From Candidatus Aminicenantota bacterium (GTDB taxonomy: Bacteria > Acidobacteriota > Aminicenantia > UBA2199): 41,029 nt of DNA. The translations under genes and the position numbers were made by a program. The DNA is taken from the NCBI GenBank assembly GCA_018262835.1, contig JADFDP010000014.1, forward strand, positions 1 to 41,029. Direction: 5' to 3'. The notes under the pieces were generated by a model that worked only from the letters and a program-made list of their open reading frames with translations, did no database searches and had not been told where the DNA came from. Below, one piece after another: positions 7,795 to 16,435 of this stretch. Each line of letters begins with the position of its first letter. Position 1 is the first letter of the stretch.

Positions 7795-8544
7795 TTATTC
7801 CTCGCAAGGATGTATGATTGTTTTTCCAGTCCAAACCCCATTGTTTTTTTCGACGACAAGCAAGCCTGAGCACGAACCATCCAATGCTGCGATCAAATCA
7901 CCTTGACTTGTCCAGAATGCGGTTTTGCCACCGGCCTCAAGGCCCCATGATTTCCCGCAATAGTTTGCCAGCAAAACATTCATTGAATATTTCATGGCAT
8001 AGCCGCGCAGCAAATCGTGAGCCGTTGCGATACCCTTGGGAGTATAAAAGATGCTCGCCATATAAGTCGTGCTCCGGTTTTTCCAGGCATTTTCCGGATG
8101 CAGGGGAATGTCAATATCGGCGCAAATCGCCAGGGAAATCTTTTCGCCGTCAAGCTCGATTGACGGATTATAGTCAAATGACGATTTGAAAAATTTCTCT
8201 TCGCCCGAATGCAGGAATTGTTTGGCGTAAATCGAAACAGAACCGTCGGGATAAAGAATAAATGAACCGATATGCAGGCCGGAATTCAGCATGATCGGCG
8301 CCCCGGCCACAATGATCAGCTTGTGATCGCCCGCCAGTTTTCTTAATTCATCAAGGCGGGAATCGTTTTTGCTAAACGACAGCTCGCACGCCTTTTCACG
8401 TTCGTAACCGCTGATCGACATTTCCGGAAATACAAGCAGGTTCGCGCCTTCGGCATGAGCCATTTCGCACAGCCGATAGTGGTCGATCAAATTTCCGGAA
8501 ATGTCCCCCTGTTTGGGCTTGGTTTGTGCCGCGGCCAAAATCAT
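7795..8544 (-). CDS. Carbon-nitrogen hydrolase (nitrilase superfamily)
   Basis: The 249-aa protein has the three catalytic residues of the nitrilase superfamily: Glu41 in LLVFPEMSISGYE, Lys108 in SIYAKQFLH and Cys141 in SLAICADIDIP. These enzymes cleave amide or nitrile carbon-nitrogen bonds; the substrate cannot be told from sequence. The motif around Cys141 lacks the usual CxD(L/R)xxPE form, so it belongs to a less-studied branch. The ATG at 8544 follows AGAGGAAAA. The gene has visibly lower GC than the acc or pur genes around it, like its next two neighbours. It is separated from the upstream gene by 145 bases in which I find no clear promoter. Confidence 0.85.
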   Translation of the reverse strand: MILAAAQTKPKQGDISGNLIDHYRLCEMAHAEGANLLVFPEMSISGYEREKACELSFSKNDSRLDELRKLAGDHKLIIVAGAPIMLNSGLHIGSFILYPDGSVSIYAKQFLHSGEEKFFKSSFDYNPSIELDGEKISLAICADIDIPLHPENAWKNRSTTYMASIFYTPKGIATAHDLLRGYAMKYSMNVLLANYCGKSWGLEAGGKTAFWTSQGDLIAALDGSCSGLLVVEKNNGVWTGKTIIHPCEE

Positions 8545-8689
8545 TTTTCCTCTTTAATCAACGGATGTCCCACAAGGCTGGCTTTGACAGCGGGGCAGGG
8601 CGTGCATGCGGACGTGCCAGGCGGCGCACGGCAGACATCCGCTTCCACCCCGGCCGCGGATCTTGCACGCTCACCTTTGCCATGGCCTT

Positions 8690-9436
8690 TTAATCATTCC
8701 TTTTGCTTGTCACTTTGATTTTATCGGTTAAGATCTTTCTCATCCGTTGGTTCTCTTTCATTATGTCTTTTTTGTAAATTATATCTCCATGGCCCGGAAC
8801 AAGAATGTCGACTTTCAATTCCGCTATTTTCTCTAAAGATTTCATCCATGAATTCAACATTTTAATATTGCCCTCTTCTATATTCGGCAAATACCCTTGC
8901 AAGACGCAATCCCCGCAGTAGAGAACCTTGTCTTGCTCACAGTAAATCGAAATATTCGTATCCGTATGCCCGGTTGTCATCAGGACCTTCGCTGTAGTTC
9001 CTCCCAAGTCAAAATCAACTTCTTTTTCCAACTTGCAATTCGGATTCACTATTTCTGTTTTTTCAAACGCAATCGCTCCCTCATTGGCATGCCTTCTCAT
9101 TTCCTCCGGGATTCCCCTGTTGATTTCAACGATCCAATTTTCCAAATCTTCCTGCTTCCTGTTTACTAAATAATGCCCGAATATGTCAACATTATTTTCT
9201 CGAAAGAAACCGTTGCCGCCGATATGGTCCAAATGCTTTTCCGTATTGATCACCATCATTTCATTGCCTGGCTTTGCTGTTTTTGCATACCCGTAAACAG
9301 TTCGGGCCGAAATATAACTGCTTCCGGAATCAATTACAAGCGTTTTTTTATCCCCGACAATAAATCCCGCGTTCACACTATGGGGCGTCACGCAATACAG
9401 TCCGGTTATGGCAAAACAATTATTCGCTATTTTCAT
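8690..9436 (-). CDS. Metallo-beta-lactamase-fold hydrolase with altered first metal motif
   Basis: The 248-aa protein has the MBL fold: TLVIDSG, the metal motif, TTGHTDTNISIY, VLYCGDCVLQGYLPN and ILVPGHGD. The canonical HxHxDH motif reads EKHLDH here (NTEKHLDHIGGNGFF); the codon is GAA, so the first histidine is truly replaced by glutamate. The rest of the zinc ligands are in place. The class covers lactamases, lactonases and glyoxalase II-like thioester hydrolases, and the DHIGGN context is close to lactamase-like members. I chose the ATG at 9436 because GGGAG lies eight bases upstream; reading from 9490 adds an unlikely 18-residue tail. The coding sequence is AT-richer than the flanking operons. 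Confidence 0.85.
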   Translation of the reverse strand: MKIANNCFAITGLYCVTPHSVNAGFIVGDKKTLVIDSGSSYISARTVYGYAKTAKPGNEMMVINTEKHLDHIGGNGFFRENNVDIFGHYLVNRKQEDLENWIVEINRGIPEEMRRHANEGAIAFEKTEIVNPNCKLEKEVDFDLGGTTAKVLMTTGHTDTNISIYCEQDKVLYCGDCVLQGYLPNIEEGNIKMLNSWMKSLEKIAELKVDILVPGHGDIIYKKDIMKENQRMRKILTDKIKVTSKRND

Positions 9437-9570
9437 TTTTATACTCCCTAGATCATTTGCTCGGACTGCATTTCTCCCAACATCCAACACATCTCCATTC
9501 CCGCAGCATCACCAATCGCATTATTTATGGCTATATTTGCTACATTTTATCTGGCCCATTTGATTATATA

Positions 9571-10119
9571 TTAGAACAAAAATGGAATAAACCTTTTGGT
9601 TCCCCGCATGTAGCCATGATATGCGTCGCCGAAATGCTCCAGGCACTCGGCCTCGTCCCGCATGGCCGTGAGGAACAGGAAAAGCGCAGAGGATAAAACC
9701 AACAGCAAGCCGGGCCAGGAAAGGTATTTGAGAAAAATTCCCCAGGCCAGGAACAGCAGGGATGAATAAAGCGGATGACGGATATATTTATACACTCCGA
9801 TCGTGACCAGGGTGGACGTTTTTTCAAAGGCGATCAGCTTGTCATCGACCCGCTCCCGGTTCGGCTTGCCTATCTTCTTCAGCAAAAGCACGCCAGACGC
9901 CACCAGGAACAATGAAATGCAAAGCAAAAACCATGAAGCAATCTGTTGCAACGAAAGCGGCTCTCTGAACCAATAGGAAACATTGATCATCGCCAGGGCC
10001 AGCATGCACTCCCAGGCAAAGAAGCGGTAGAACCCGTGCGCGCCAGGATGCAAAACAGATTTCCTGGAAATATAAATGATGAGAATTGAAGCTATGACAA
10101 AAACAATCACGCGCGTCAT
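9571..10119 (-). CDS. Isoprenylcysteine carboxyl methyltransferase-like membrane protein
   Basis: The 182-aa integral membrane protein has about five hydrophobic segments (2-16, 32-48, 60-80, 121-150). Its C-terminal region is the ICMT/phospholipid N-methyltransferase signature: GVYKYIRHPLYSSLL, then RDEAECLEHFGDAYHGYMR. In this family the region binds SAM at the membrane surface and methylates small hydrophobic or thiol substrates; the bacterial substrate is usually unknown. The ATG at 10119 follows GGGAGG. It is alone in its orientation block, 80 bases before the MBL gene, with a REP-like hairpin (10258-10280) upstream. Confidence 0.82.
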   Translation of the reverse strand: MTRVIVFVIASILIIYISRKSVLHPGAHGFYRFFAWECMLALAMINVSYWFREPLSLQQIASWFLLCISLFLVASGVLLLKKIGKPNRERVDDKLIAFEKTSTLVTIGVYKYIRHPLYSSLLFLAWGIFLKYLSWPGLLLVLSSALFLFLTAMRDEAECLEHFGDAYHGYMRGTKRFIPFLF

Positions 10120-10257
10120 TTCATGTTCCTCCCAGGCATATTTGAATTCTCAGGATACATAAAGCGTGATTATCTCATGTTGGCATATAGGCAAACAAAT
10201 TCATGTTTTCATGACCCATCCCAATGTCTCCGGTATTCCTGGATAACCAAATCCTTA

Positions 10258-10280
10258 GGGCGGGAATACCCCGCCCCTAC
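10258..10280 (-). repeat. REP-like hairpin with GTAG foot, copy 1
   Basis: GGGCGGG (10258-10264) pairs with CCCGCCC (10270-10276) around a five-base loop, followed by CTAC, which is GTAG on the minus strand. It lies 22 bases beyond the purL stop and matches the element at 27931-27955. It may also act as a 3' end stabiliser for purL mRNA. Confidence 0.7.
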
Positions 10281-10301
10281 CTCTATCCGAAACGTGAACA
10301 A

Positions 10302-13300
10302 TTATTTGAAATATCTCACTCCGGAGGCGAACAGCTTCTGGTCCTTGTCGCCGGGGATGTTCTGCAGGACGTGGTCGCTGATGCGGTCGCTGTGGCCCAT
10401 CTTGCCCAGGATGCGGCCGTCGGGGCTGGTGATGCCCTCAATGGCCAGCATGGAGCCGTTGGGGTTGAAGAAGGAATCGGCGCTGGGTTTGCCTTCGAAG
10501 TCGACGTACTGCGTGGCCACCTGGCCGATGGAGAAGAGAAGCTCGATGGTCGCCGCCGGCGCCACGAAGCGACCTTCGCCGTGCGCCACCGGGATGGTAT
10601 GGATGTCGCCGGCCCGGCACTGGCTGAACCATGGCGACAAGGTCGAGACCACCTTGGTGCGGATGGGGCGCGACACCAGGCGGCCGATGAGGTTGAAGGT
10701 GAGGGTGGGCGAGTCGGGCGTCAGGTCGCGGATTTCGCCGTGCGGCAGCAGCCCCAGCTTGAGCAGGGCCTGGAAGCCGTTGCAGATACCCAGGATCAAG
10801 CCGTCCCTTTTGCCGACCAAATCGTGGACCGCGTCGCGCAGGCGGGGATGGCGGAAGGCCGCGGCGATGAATTTGCCCGAGCCGTCGGGCTCGTCGCCGG
10901 CGCTGAAGCCGCCGGGGATGACCAGGATCTGCGAGCTGCGGATCCGCCTCGCCAGTTCGACGCTCGCAGCCTCGATATCGGCGGCGCTGAGGTTGCGGAA
11001 AACAAATGTCTCGGGCTTGCCTCCGGCCTTGGCGAAGGCCCGGGCCACGTCATATTCGTTGTTGGTTCCGGGAAACACCGTGATCAGCGCCCGCGGCCGG
11101 GCCATGGACCGCCCCTGCCTTTTTCCGGCCCGCTCCGGAGACAACGGCCGGGCGTATCCCGGATCGGAGGCCGGCGTGCTATTTCGCGAAGCGACCCGGG
11201 TGGGGAAAACGTCTTCCAGGGGCTTTTCCCATTGCTCCTGCAAAGATGGAACGGAGAGTTCCAGGCCGTTGACATGGATCGCCGCCCGGGGCAGCGTTCT
11301 TCCCAGATCACGGTAAACCAGCCCGGAAAACAGCTTTTCAACATCTTCGCCGGCCGGGACCTCCAGGACCAGCGAGCCGATGGCCGGGGTAAACAATTCG
11401 TCATGAGTCATCGTCTCGGCGAAGGCCATGCCCACCCGGTTGCCGAAGCACATCTTGCTGACCGCCTCGACCAGGCCGCCGCCGTGCAGCGACTGGGCGG
11501 CCAGGATCTTCCCCTTTTGGATCAACCCATGCACCCGGGCACAATTCTTTTGCAAAACCGTGAAATCGGGCATTTCCCACTCGTCCCGGGGCAAAGACAG
11601 CAGCAGCACCCGGCTGCGCGCCCGCTTGAATTCCGGAGATACCACCCGCCGCACGTCCACGGTCGTCACGGCGAAGGCGACCAGGGTCGGCGGCACGTCC
11701 AGGTCATGGAAAGAGCCCGACATGCTGTCCTTGCCGCCGATGGCGGGTATTTCCAACCGCTGCTGGGCGGTGAAGGCGCCCAGCAGGGCGGCAAACGGCA
11801 GGCCCCAGCGGCGCGGATCGCGGCCGGGCTTGGGGAAATATTCCTGCAGGCTCAGGCGCATGCGGCGGCAATCGCCGCCGGCGGCCGCCACCCGGGACAC
11901 GGCTTCGATCACGGCGTACAGGCCGCCGTGAAAAGGGCTCCAAGCGGACAGCCCGGGGTTGAAGCCGAAGCCCATGATCGTGCCGCTGCGCGTCTCGCCG
12001 CCGAGCAGAGGAATCTTGGCGACCATGACGTCGGCCGGCGTGGCCTGGTATTTGCCCCCGAAAGGCGACAGGACGGTGGCCGCGCCGACGGAGCTGTCAA
12101 ACCGCTCCCCCAGGCCTTTTTGCGAGCAGACATTCAGATCGGCCAGCACGGACGTCCAGGCGGCCGGCAGGCCGGGGACGGGCAGGGACTTGAAAAAATC
12201 CTCGCCCGCAGCCGGGCAGGCGACCTCCACTGCCGCCTGGCGTTCGGCGCCGTGGCTGTCAAGGAAATCGCGGCCGAGATCCACGATGGTCCGGCCGCGC
12301 CACTTCATCTGCAAACGCTTCCGGGCGCTGACCCGGGCGATCACGGTCGCTTCGAGGTTTTCCCCGGCGGCCAGCTTTTGAAAGCGACGGGCCTGGGCGG
12401 CCGCCACGACCACGGCCATGCGCTCCTGCGATTCGGACAGGGCGAGCTCGCTGCCGTCGAGCCCGGCGTATTTCTTGGGCACCTGGTCCAGGTCGATCTC
12501 CAGTCCCGGCGCCAACTCTCCGACGGCCACGGCCACGCCGCCGGCGCCGAAATCGTTGCAGCGCTTGATCAGCCGGCTGGCGCGCGGGTCGCGAAACAGC
12601 CGCTGCAGCTTTCTTTCCGTGGGCGGATTGCCTTTCTGCACTTCCGCCCCGCAGGTCAGCAGGGACGATTCGCTGTGGGCTTTCGAAGAACCGGTGGCGC
12701 CGCCGATGCCGTCGCGGCCGGTGCGGCCGCCCACCAGCAAAACCACATCCCCGGGCCGCGGCGCCCGGCGCACGACGTTTTTCCTGGGCGCAGCGCCGAT
12801 GACGGCCCCGATCTCCATGCGCTTGGCCACGTAGCCGGGGTGATAGACCTCGCTGACCTGCCCCGTGGCCAGCCCCACCTGGTTGCCGTAGGAGCTGAAG
12901 CCCTGGGCCGCCTCCATGGTGATCTTGCGCTGGGGGAGTTTCCCCGGCAGGGTAAGGGCCACGGCCTGGCGGGGATCGCCGCTGCCGGTCACGCGCATGG
13001 CCTGGTAAACGAACGCCCGGCCGGACAATGGGTCGCGGATGGCGCCGCCCAGGCAGGTGGCCGCGCCGCCGTACGGTTCGATCTCGGTGGGATGGTTGTG
13101 GGTTTCATTCTTGAACATGACCAGCCACTCTTCGCTCTTGCTGTCGGCATCGATATCGGCCGCCATGCTGCAGGCGTTGATCTCCTCGGAAAACTCCACG
13201 TCCGCCAGGCGCCCCTTTTCACGCAGTTCCCTCATGGCCAGCAGGGCCAGGTCCATCAGGCAGGTCCCCTGCCGCTGCGCCGTCGCCACGCGGCTCCGGG

Positions 13301-14078
13301 TTGCCAGGAAATTCTCATAGGCCCGGCGCATGGGCTCGTTCCAGCGTCCGGCGCGGATGTCCACCCGGGTGATGGCGGTCAAAAACGTGGAGTGGCGGCA
13401 GTGGTCCGACCAATAGGTGTCGAGCAGGCGGATCTCGGTCAAGGTCGGGTCGCGCCGCTCCTGCTCGCGGAAATAAGCCTGGCAATGAAGCAGATCGGCC
13501 GCGTCCATGGCCAATCCCAATTCCCTGCCCAGGCGGTGCAATTCCGGCCCGGAGAGGGAAACGAATCCTTTCAGGACGGGAACATGGGCCGGCCGGGCCC
13601 CCGGCAGCGCCAGCGAGCGTGGCTTGCCCATGGCGGCCTGGCGCGAATCGACCGGATTGATGCAGTATTGCCTGATTTTTTCCAGATCTCCGGCAAGCAG
13701 CTTGCCTTTGAGGACCAAGACCCTGGCCGAGGCCACCTGCGGCCGGCTGCCCGGAGTGAGCAGCTGCAGGCACTGGGAGGCGGAATCGGCCCGCTGGTCA
13801 TACTGGCCGGGCAGGTACTCGACGGCGAATGCCGTTTCCGCGTCGGCCAGGGGGAAATCCTCGTCGTATATTTCATCCACCGGCGGCTCGGAAAAAATCG
13901 CCTGCCGCGCCCGGGCCATTTCCCGGAAGCCGATCCCCGAAACATCATAACGGTTGAGCAGGCGCAGCCCCGCGAGGCTTTTTATGCCCAGATTTTCACG
14001 AAGGTCCAGCAGCAGAGTTCGTGCTTCGATGTCGTATCCCGCTTTTTTTTCCACAAAAATCCGTCGGATCACGGCCAT
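10302..14078 (-). CDS. purL: Phosphoribosylformylglycinamidine synthase, single-chain
   Basis: The 1258-aa enzyme converts FGAR, ATP and glutamine to FGAM in purine synthesis. The order is an N-terminal PurS-like region (MAVIRRIFVEKKAGYDIEA), linker, two AIR-synthase-like halves (TYWSDHCRHSTFL, NETHNHPTEIEPYGGAATC, VGGRTGRDGIGGAT) and a C-terminal class I glutaminase. It resembles the clostridial-type large PurL rather than the E. coli form. In the glutaminase domain the nucleophile is Cys1099 (LGICNGFQALL). The C-terminal His-x-Glu reads GHSDRI, giving His1229 and Asp1231, so the usual Glu is Asp. The ATG at 14078 has AGGAG upstream. It ends the purB-HEAT-purL operon, 34 bases after the HEAT gene. 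Confidence 0.96.
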   Translation of the reverse strand: MAVIRRIFVEKKAGYDIEARTLLLDLRENLGIKSLAGLRLLNRYDVSGIGFREMARARQAIFSEPPVDEIYDEDFPLADAETAFAVEYLPGQYDQRADSASQCLQLLTPGSRPQVASARVLVLKGKLLAGDLEKIRQYCINPVDSRQAAMGKPRSLALPGARPAHVPVLKGFVSLSGPELHRLGRELGLAMDAADLLHCQAYFREQERRDPTLTEIRLLDTYWSDHCRHSTFLTAITRVDIRAGRWNEPMRRAYENFLATRSRVATAQRQGTCLMDLALLAMRELREKGRLADVEFSEEINACSMAADIDADSKSEEWLVMFKNETHNHPTEIEPYGGAATCLGGAIRDPLSGRAFVYQAMRVTGSGDPRQAVALTLPGKLPQRKITMEAAQGFSSYGNQVGLATGQVSEVYHPGYVAKRMEIGAVIGAAPRKNVVRRAPRPGDVVLLVGGRTGRDGIGGATGSSKAHSESSLLTCGAEVQKGNPPTERKLQRLFRDPRASRLIKRCNDFGAGGVAVAVGELAPGLEIDLDQVPKKYAGLDGSELALSESQERMAVVVAAAQARRFQKLAAGENLEATVIARVSARKRLQMKWRGRTIVDLGRDFLDSHGAERQAAVEVACPAAGEDFFKSLPVPGLPAAWTSVLADLNVCSQKGLGERFDSSVGAATVLSPFGGKYQATPADVMVAKIPLLGGETRSGTIMGFGFNPGLSAWSPFHGGLYAVIEAVSRVAAAGGDCRRMRLSLQEYFPKPGRDPRRWGLPFAALLGAFTAQQRLEIPAIGGKDSMSGSFHDLDVPPTLVAFAVTTVDVRRVVSPEFKRARSRVLLLSLPRDEWEMPDFTVLQKNCARVHGLIQKGKILAAQSLHGGGLVEAVSKMCFGNRVGMAFAETMTHDELFTPAIGSLVLEVPAGEDVEKLFSGLVYRDLGRTLPRAAIHVNGLELSVPSLQEQWEKPLEDVFPTRVASRNSTPASDPGYARPLSPERAGKRQGRSMARPRALITVFPGTNNEYDVARAFAKAGGKPETFVFRNLSAADIEAASVELARRIRSSQILVIPGGFSAGDEPDGSGKFIAAAFRHPRLRDAVHDLVGKRDGLILGICNGFQALLKLGLLPHGEIRDLTPDSPTLTFNLIGRLVSRPIRTKVVSTLSPWFSQCRAGDIHTIPVAHGEGRFVAPAATIELLFSIGQVATQYVDFEGKPSADSFFNPNGSMLAIEGITSPDGRILGKMGHSDRISDHVLQNIPGDKDQKLFASGVRYFK

Positions 14079-14112
14079 GCTCAGGCTCCTTGTCCAGCCG
14101 CAAGAAAGGTCA

Positions 14113-14976
14113 TCATGGCGCCCCCTCCCCCTTTTCCAGGTCGTCCAGCAGCGCAACCAGCAGCCTTCCCCAAAGGCTTCTGCCGGCCCGACCGCGCAGG
14201 GCGGTGATGTCCGGCCGCAGCTGGGGGAAGAAATCGGGGTAGCGATTCAGGTATTCATGCAGGGCGGCGATCAGCTTCGACAGGGCTTCGGCGTTCTCCG
14301 GCTGGCTCAAGGTCCCCATCAAGCCGCGGCTGCGCTCGCGGAAAAATTCACTGATGAAAAAAAACACCGATTCGTTCCCCCGGCAGCACAGGATTTCGAA
14401 CGATCCCGCGGCCACCAGGGGATCTTGGTGCTGCAAATAGGAGATAAAGCCCTTGGCGTCGTCCGGGCTGAGTATCTTCTTGAAAACCTTCAGGGTGATG
14501 GAAAAAAAATCGCTGTTTTTGCTGCCGTGCAGAAACCGGGGCAGCATCAGCAGCAGCGGGTTGTTGTGCTTGATGCGGGTGATGGCCTGGGTGATCGTCT
14601 CCTGCAGCCGCTTGTTTTTGTTTTTTTCCAGGGCCCGGGCCAGGATATCCAGGGCACGGTGATCGTTGTACTTGGAGACGCTGATGATGGCCCCTTCCCG
14701 CAGCCGGTCGTTCTCACCCAGTTCGATGACTTTGTTCAACGGCACCAAAAAGGCCGTACTGCGGATGTAGCCCGCCATGCGCACCAGGTTCAGCCGGGTG
14801 GGCAGGCTGACATAGGTGCCGGTGATATACTGGGCAATGGCATTTTCGGTGTCCCTGCCCCCTTTCTTGACCAGATCTTCCAGGCGCAGGCGGAAGCGCA
14901 GATCGTCATATTCGTCGGCATGCCTGACCAGTTCGTCAATCTGCTCCAGGTAGGAATTGATCGTTGCCAGGGCCAT
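14113..14976 (-). CDS. HEAT-repeat-like helical protein between purB and purL
   Basis: The 287-aa protein is almost all helix. Repeating segments such as PTRLNLVRMAGYIRSTAFLVPL, DRLREGAIISVSKYNDHRALDIL, and KRLQETITQAITRIKHNN fit HEAT or armadillo-type repeats, which act as protein-binding scaffolds. There are no catalytic motifs, signal peptide or membrane segment. I do not recognise the family. It lies 8 bases after purB and 34 before purL, so it must be co-transcribed with them. The ATG at 14976 has no clear Shine-Dalgarno sequence, so it may depend on translation of purB. A role linked to purine synthesis is only a guess from position. Confidence 0.75.
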   Translation of the reverse strand: MALATINSYLEQIDELVRHADEYDDLRFRLRLEDLVKKGGRDTENAIAQYITGTYVSLPTRLNLVRMAGYIRSTAFLVPLNKVIELGENDRLREGAIISVSKYNDHRALDILARALEKNKNKRLQETITQAITRIKHNNPLLLMLPRFLHGSKNSDFFSITLKVFKKILSPDDAKGFISYLQHQDPLVAAGSFEILCCRGNESVFFFISEFFRERSRGLMGTLSQPENAEALSKLIAALHEYLNRYPDFFPQLRPDITALRGRAGRSLWGRLLVALLDDLEKGEGAP

Positions 14977-14984
14977 GGCCGGCT

Positions 14985-16283
14985 TTATTTTTCCCCGGCG
15001 AAGCGCCCGAATATTTCCCCGATTCCCGACAGCAGTTCCGCCAGGGAGAAAGCCTTCTCCAGCTCGGCCGCCGAGCAGGCGGCGCGGATGGCCGGATCGG
15101 CCATGACCAGCTCGCGGAAACTGCGTTTTTCCTGCCAGGATCGCAGCGCCTGCTTCTGCACCAGTTCATAGGCTTGCTGGCGGGCCAGGCCCTTGTCCAC
15201 CAGCAGGGTCAGCACCTTCTGAGAAAAGCAAACCTCGTGGGTCAGTTCCAGGTTGCGGCGGATGTTTTCCGGATACACGGCCAGGTTTTTCAATATGTCG
15301 GCCATGTCGTCGAGCATGAATGCGGCCAGGTGAAAGGAATCGGGGAAAATGATCCGTTCGGCCGAGGAATGGGAAATGTCGCGCTCATGCCAGAGGATGT
15401 TGTTTTCCAGGGCCACGGCCGCATGGCCGCGCAAGATCCGGGCCAGGCCGGAGATGCGCTCGCAGCGGACCGGGTTGCGCTTGTGCGGCATGGAGGAAGA
15501 CCCCTTCTGCCCATGGCTGAAAGGCTCTTCGACCTCGAGCACTTCGGTCTTCTGCAGGTGCCGGATTTCCACGGCGATCTTTTCCAGACCGCTCCCCAAA
15601 ATGGCCAGGGCCCAAAGGACTTCGGCGTGGCGGTCGCGCTGGATGATCTGCGAAGAAACCCGGCAGGCCCGCAACCCCAGTTTCTGCAGGGCTTTTTCCT
15701 CGCCGCTGGCGGGGAAATGGATGTATGTCCCCACCGAACCGGAAATCTTCCCCACCGCCGTGATCTCCCTGGCCCTGAGCAGCCGCTGGCGGTTGCGCGC
15801 CATCTCCTCGTACCAGATCAAAAACCTGCAGCCGAAGGCGACGGGCTCGGCATGGATGCCATGGGTGCGGCCGATGGCCGGCAGGTCTTTGTAGGCAAAG
15901 GCCTTTTCCAGGAGGATCTTTTCCAGGGCCGTGACTTTCTCCAGAACGATGGCCAGCGATTCCTGGATGAGCATGGACAATGCGGTATCGACCACGTCAT
16001 AAGAGGTGATGCCCTTGTGGACATAAGCGGAATCCTTGCCAATGGACTCCTCCAAGGACGTCAGAAAAGCGATGACGTCATGTTTTACTTTTTTTTCAAT
16101 TTCCAGGATGCGGGCCGGGTCAACCGCGGCATTCTCCCTGATATTCTTCAAGCTCGCCGCGGGCACTTCGCCCATCTCCGCCCAGGTTTCGGTGATCGCC
16201 AGTTCCACGTCCAGCCATCTGCGGAACTTGTTCTCTTCGCTCCATATGCGGGCGATTTCCGCCGCTTCATACCTGTCTATCAC
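14985..16283 (-). CDS. purB: Adenylosuccinate lyase
   Basis: The 432-aa lyase acts twice in purine synthesis, splitting SAICAR to AICAR and adenylosuccinate to AMP, with release of fumarate. The fumarase/aspartase superfamily signature GSSSMPHKRNP is at 261-271. RTHGIHAEP (139-147) carries the catalytic histidine region and VHKGITSYDVVDTA (88-101) the substrate-binding segment. The length matches the short, Bacillus/Thermotoga-type PurB. The start is GTG at 16283, with GAGGAG six bases upstream. It heads the operon with the HEAT-like gene and purL. Confidence 0.96.
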   Translation of the reverse strand: MIDRYEAAEIARIWSEENKFRRWLDVELAITETWAEMGEVPAASLKNIRENAAVDPARILEIEKKVKHDVIAFLTSLEESIGKDSAYVHKGITSYDVVDTALSMLIQESLAIVLEKVTALEKILLEKAFAYKDLPAIGRTHGIHAEPVAFGCRFLIWYEEMARNRQRLLRAREITAVGKISGSVGTYIHFPASGEEKALQKLGLRACRVSSQIIQRDRHAEVLWALAILGSGLEKIAVEIRHLQKTEVLEVEEPFSHGQKGSSSMPHKRNPVRCERISGLARILRGHAAVALENNILWHERDISHSSAERIIFPDSFHLAAFMLDDMADILKNLAVYPENIRRNLELTHEVCFSQKVLTLLVDKGLARQQAYELVQKQALRSWQEKRSFRELVMADPAIRAACSAAELEKAFSLAELLSGIGEIFGRFAGEK

Positions 16284-16303
16284 GTGCGTCTCCTCAATTT
16301 TGG

Positions 16304-16332
16304 ATTATAGCAATATTCCCAAACCTTGTACA
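16304..16332 (-). promoter_or_regulatory. Promoter of purB-HEAT-purL
   Basis: On the minus strand an extended -10 TGCTATAAT (hexamer 16304-16309) is preceded at 17 bases by TGTACA (16327-16332), four of six matches to the -35 consensus. Transcription should begin near 16297, giving a leader of about 13 bases that contains the Shine-Dalgarno sequence. The space is too short for a purine riboswitch between this promoter and purB. Confidence 0.6.
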
Positions 16333-16435
16333 GTTGACCGATTCCCGAGCGCACAATTTAAAAGGCCGGATTCATTCCGGAGATTAGCGAATATGACCCG
16401 GCGCGTTCCCTGGGGAGGGCATGGAACCGACCCGT

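Noticed and set aside
7617-7880. 87-codon frame spanning the AbrB promoter region
   Set aside because: It overlaps the consensus promoter, the palindrome and the nitrilase gene, and its peptide shows no family features.
10224-14207. Very long open frame (about 1327 codons) antisense to purL
   Set aside because: PurL on the other strand has clear motifs throughout; the antisense peptide is His/Gln/Gly/Arg-rich and low in conserved patterns, typical of a codon-bias shadow in GC-rich DNA.
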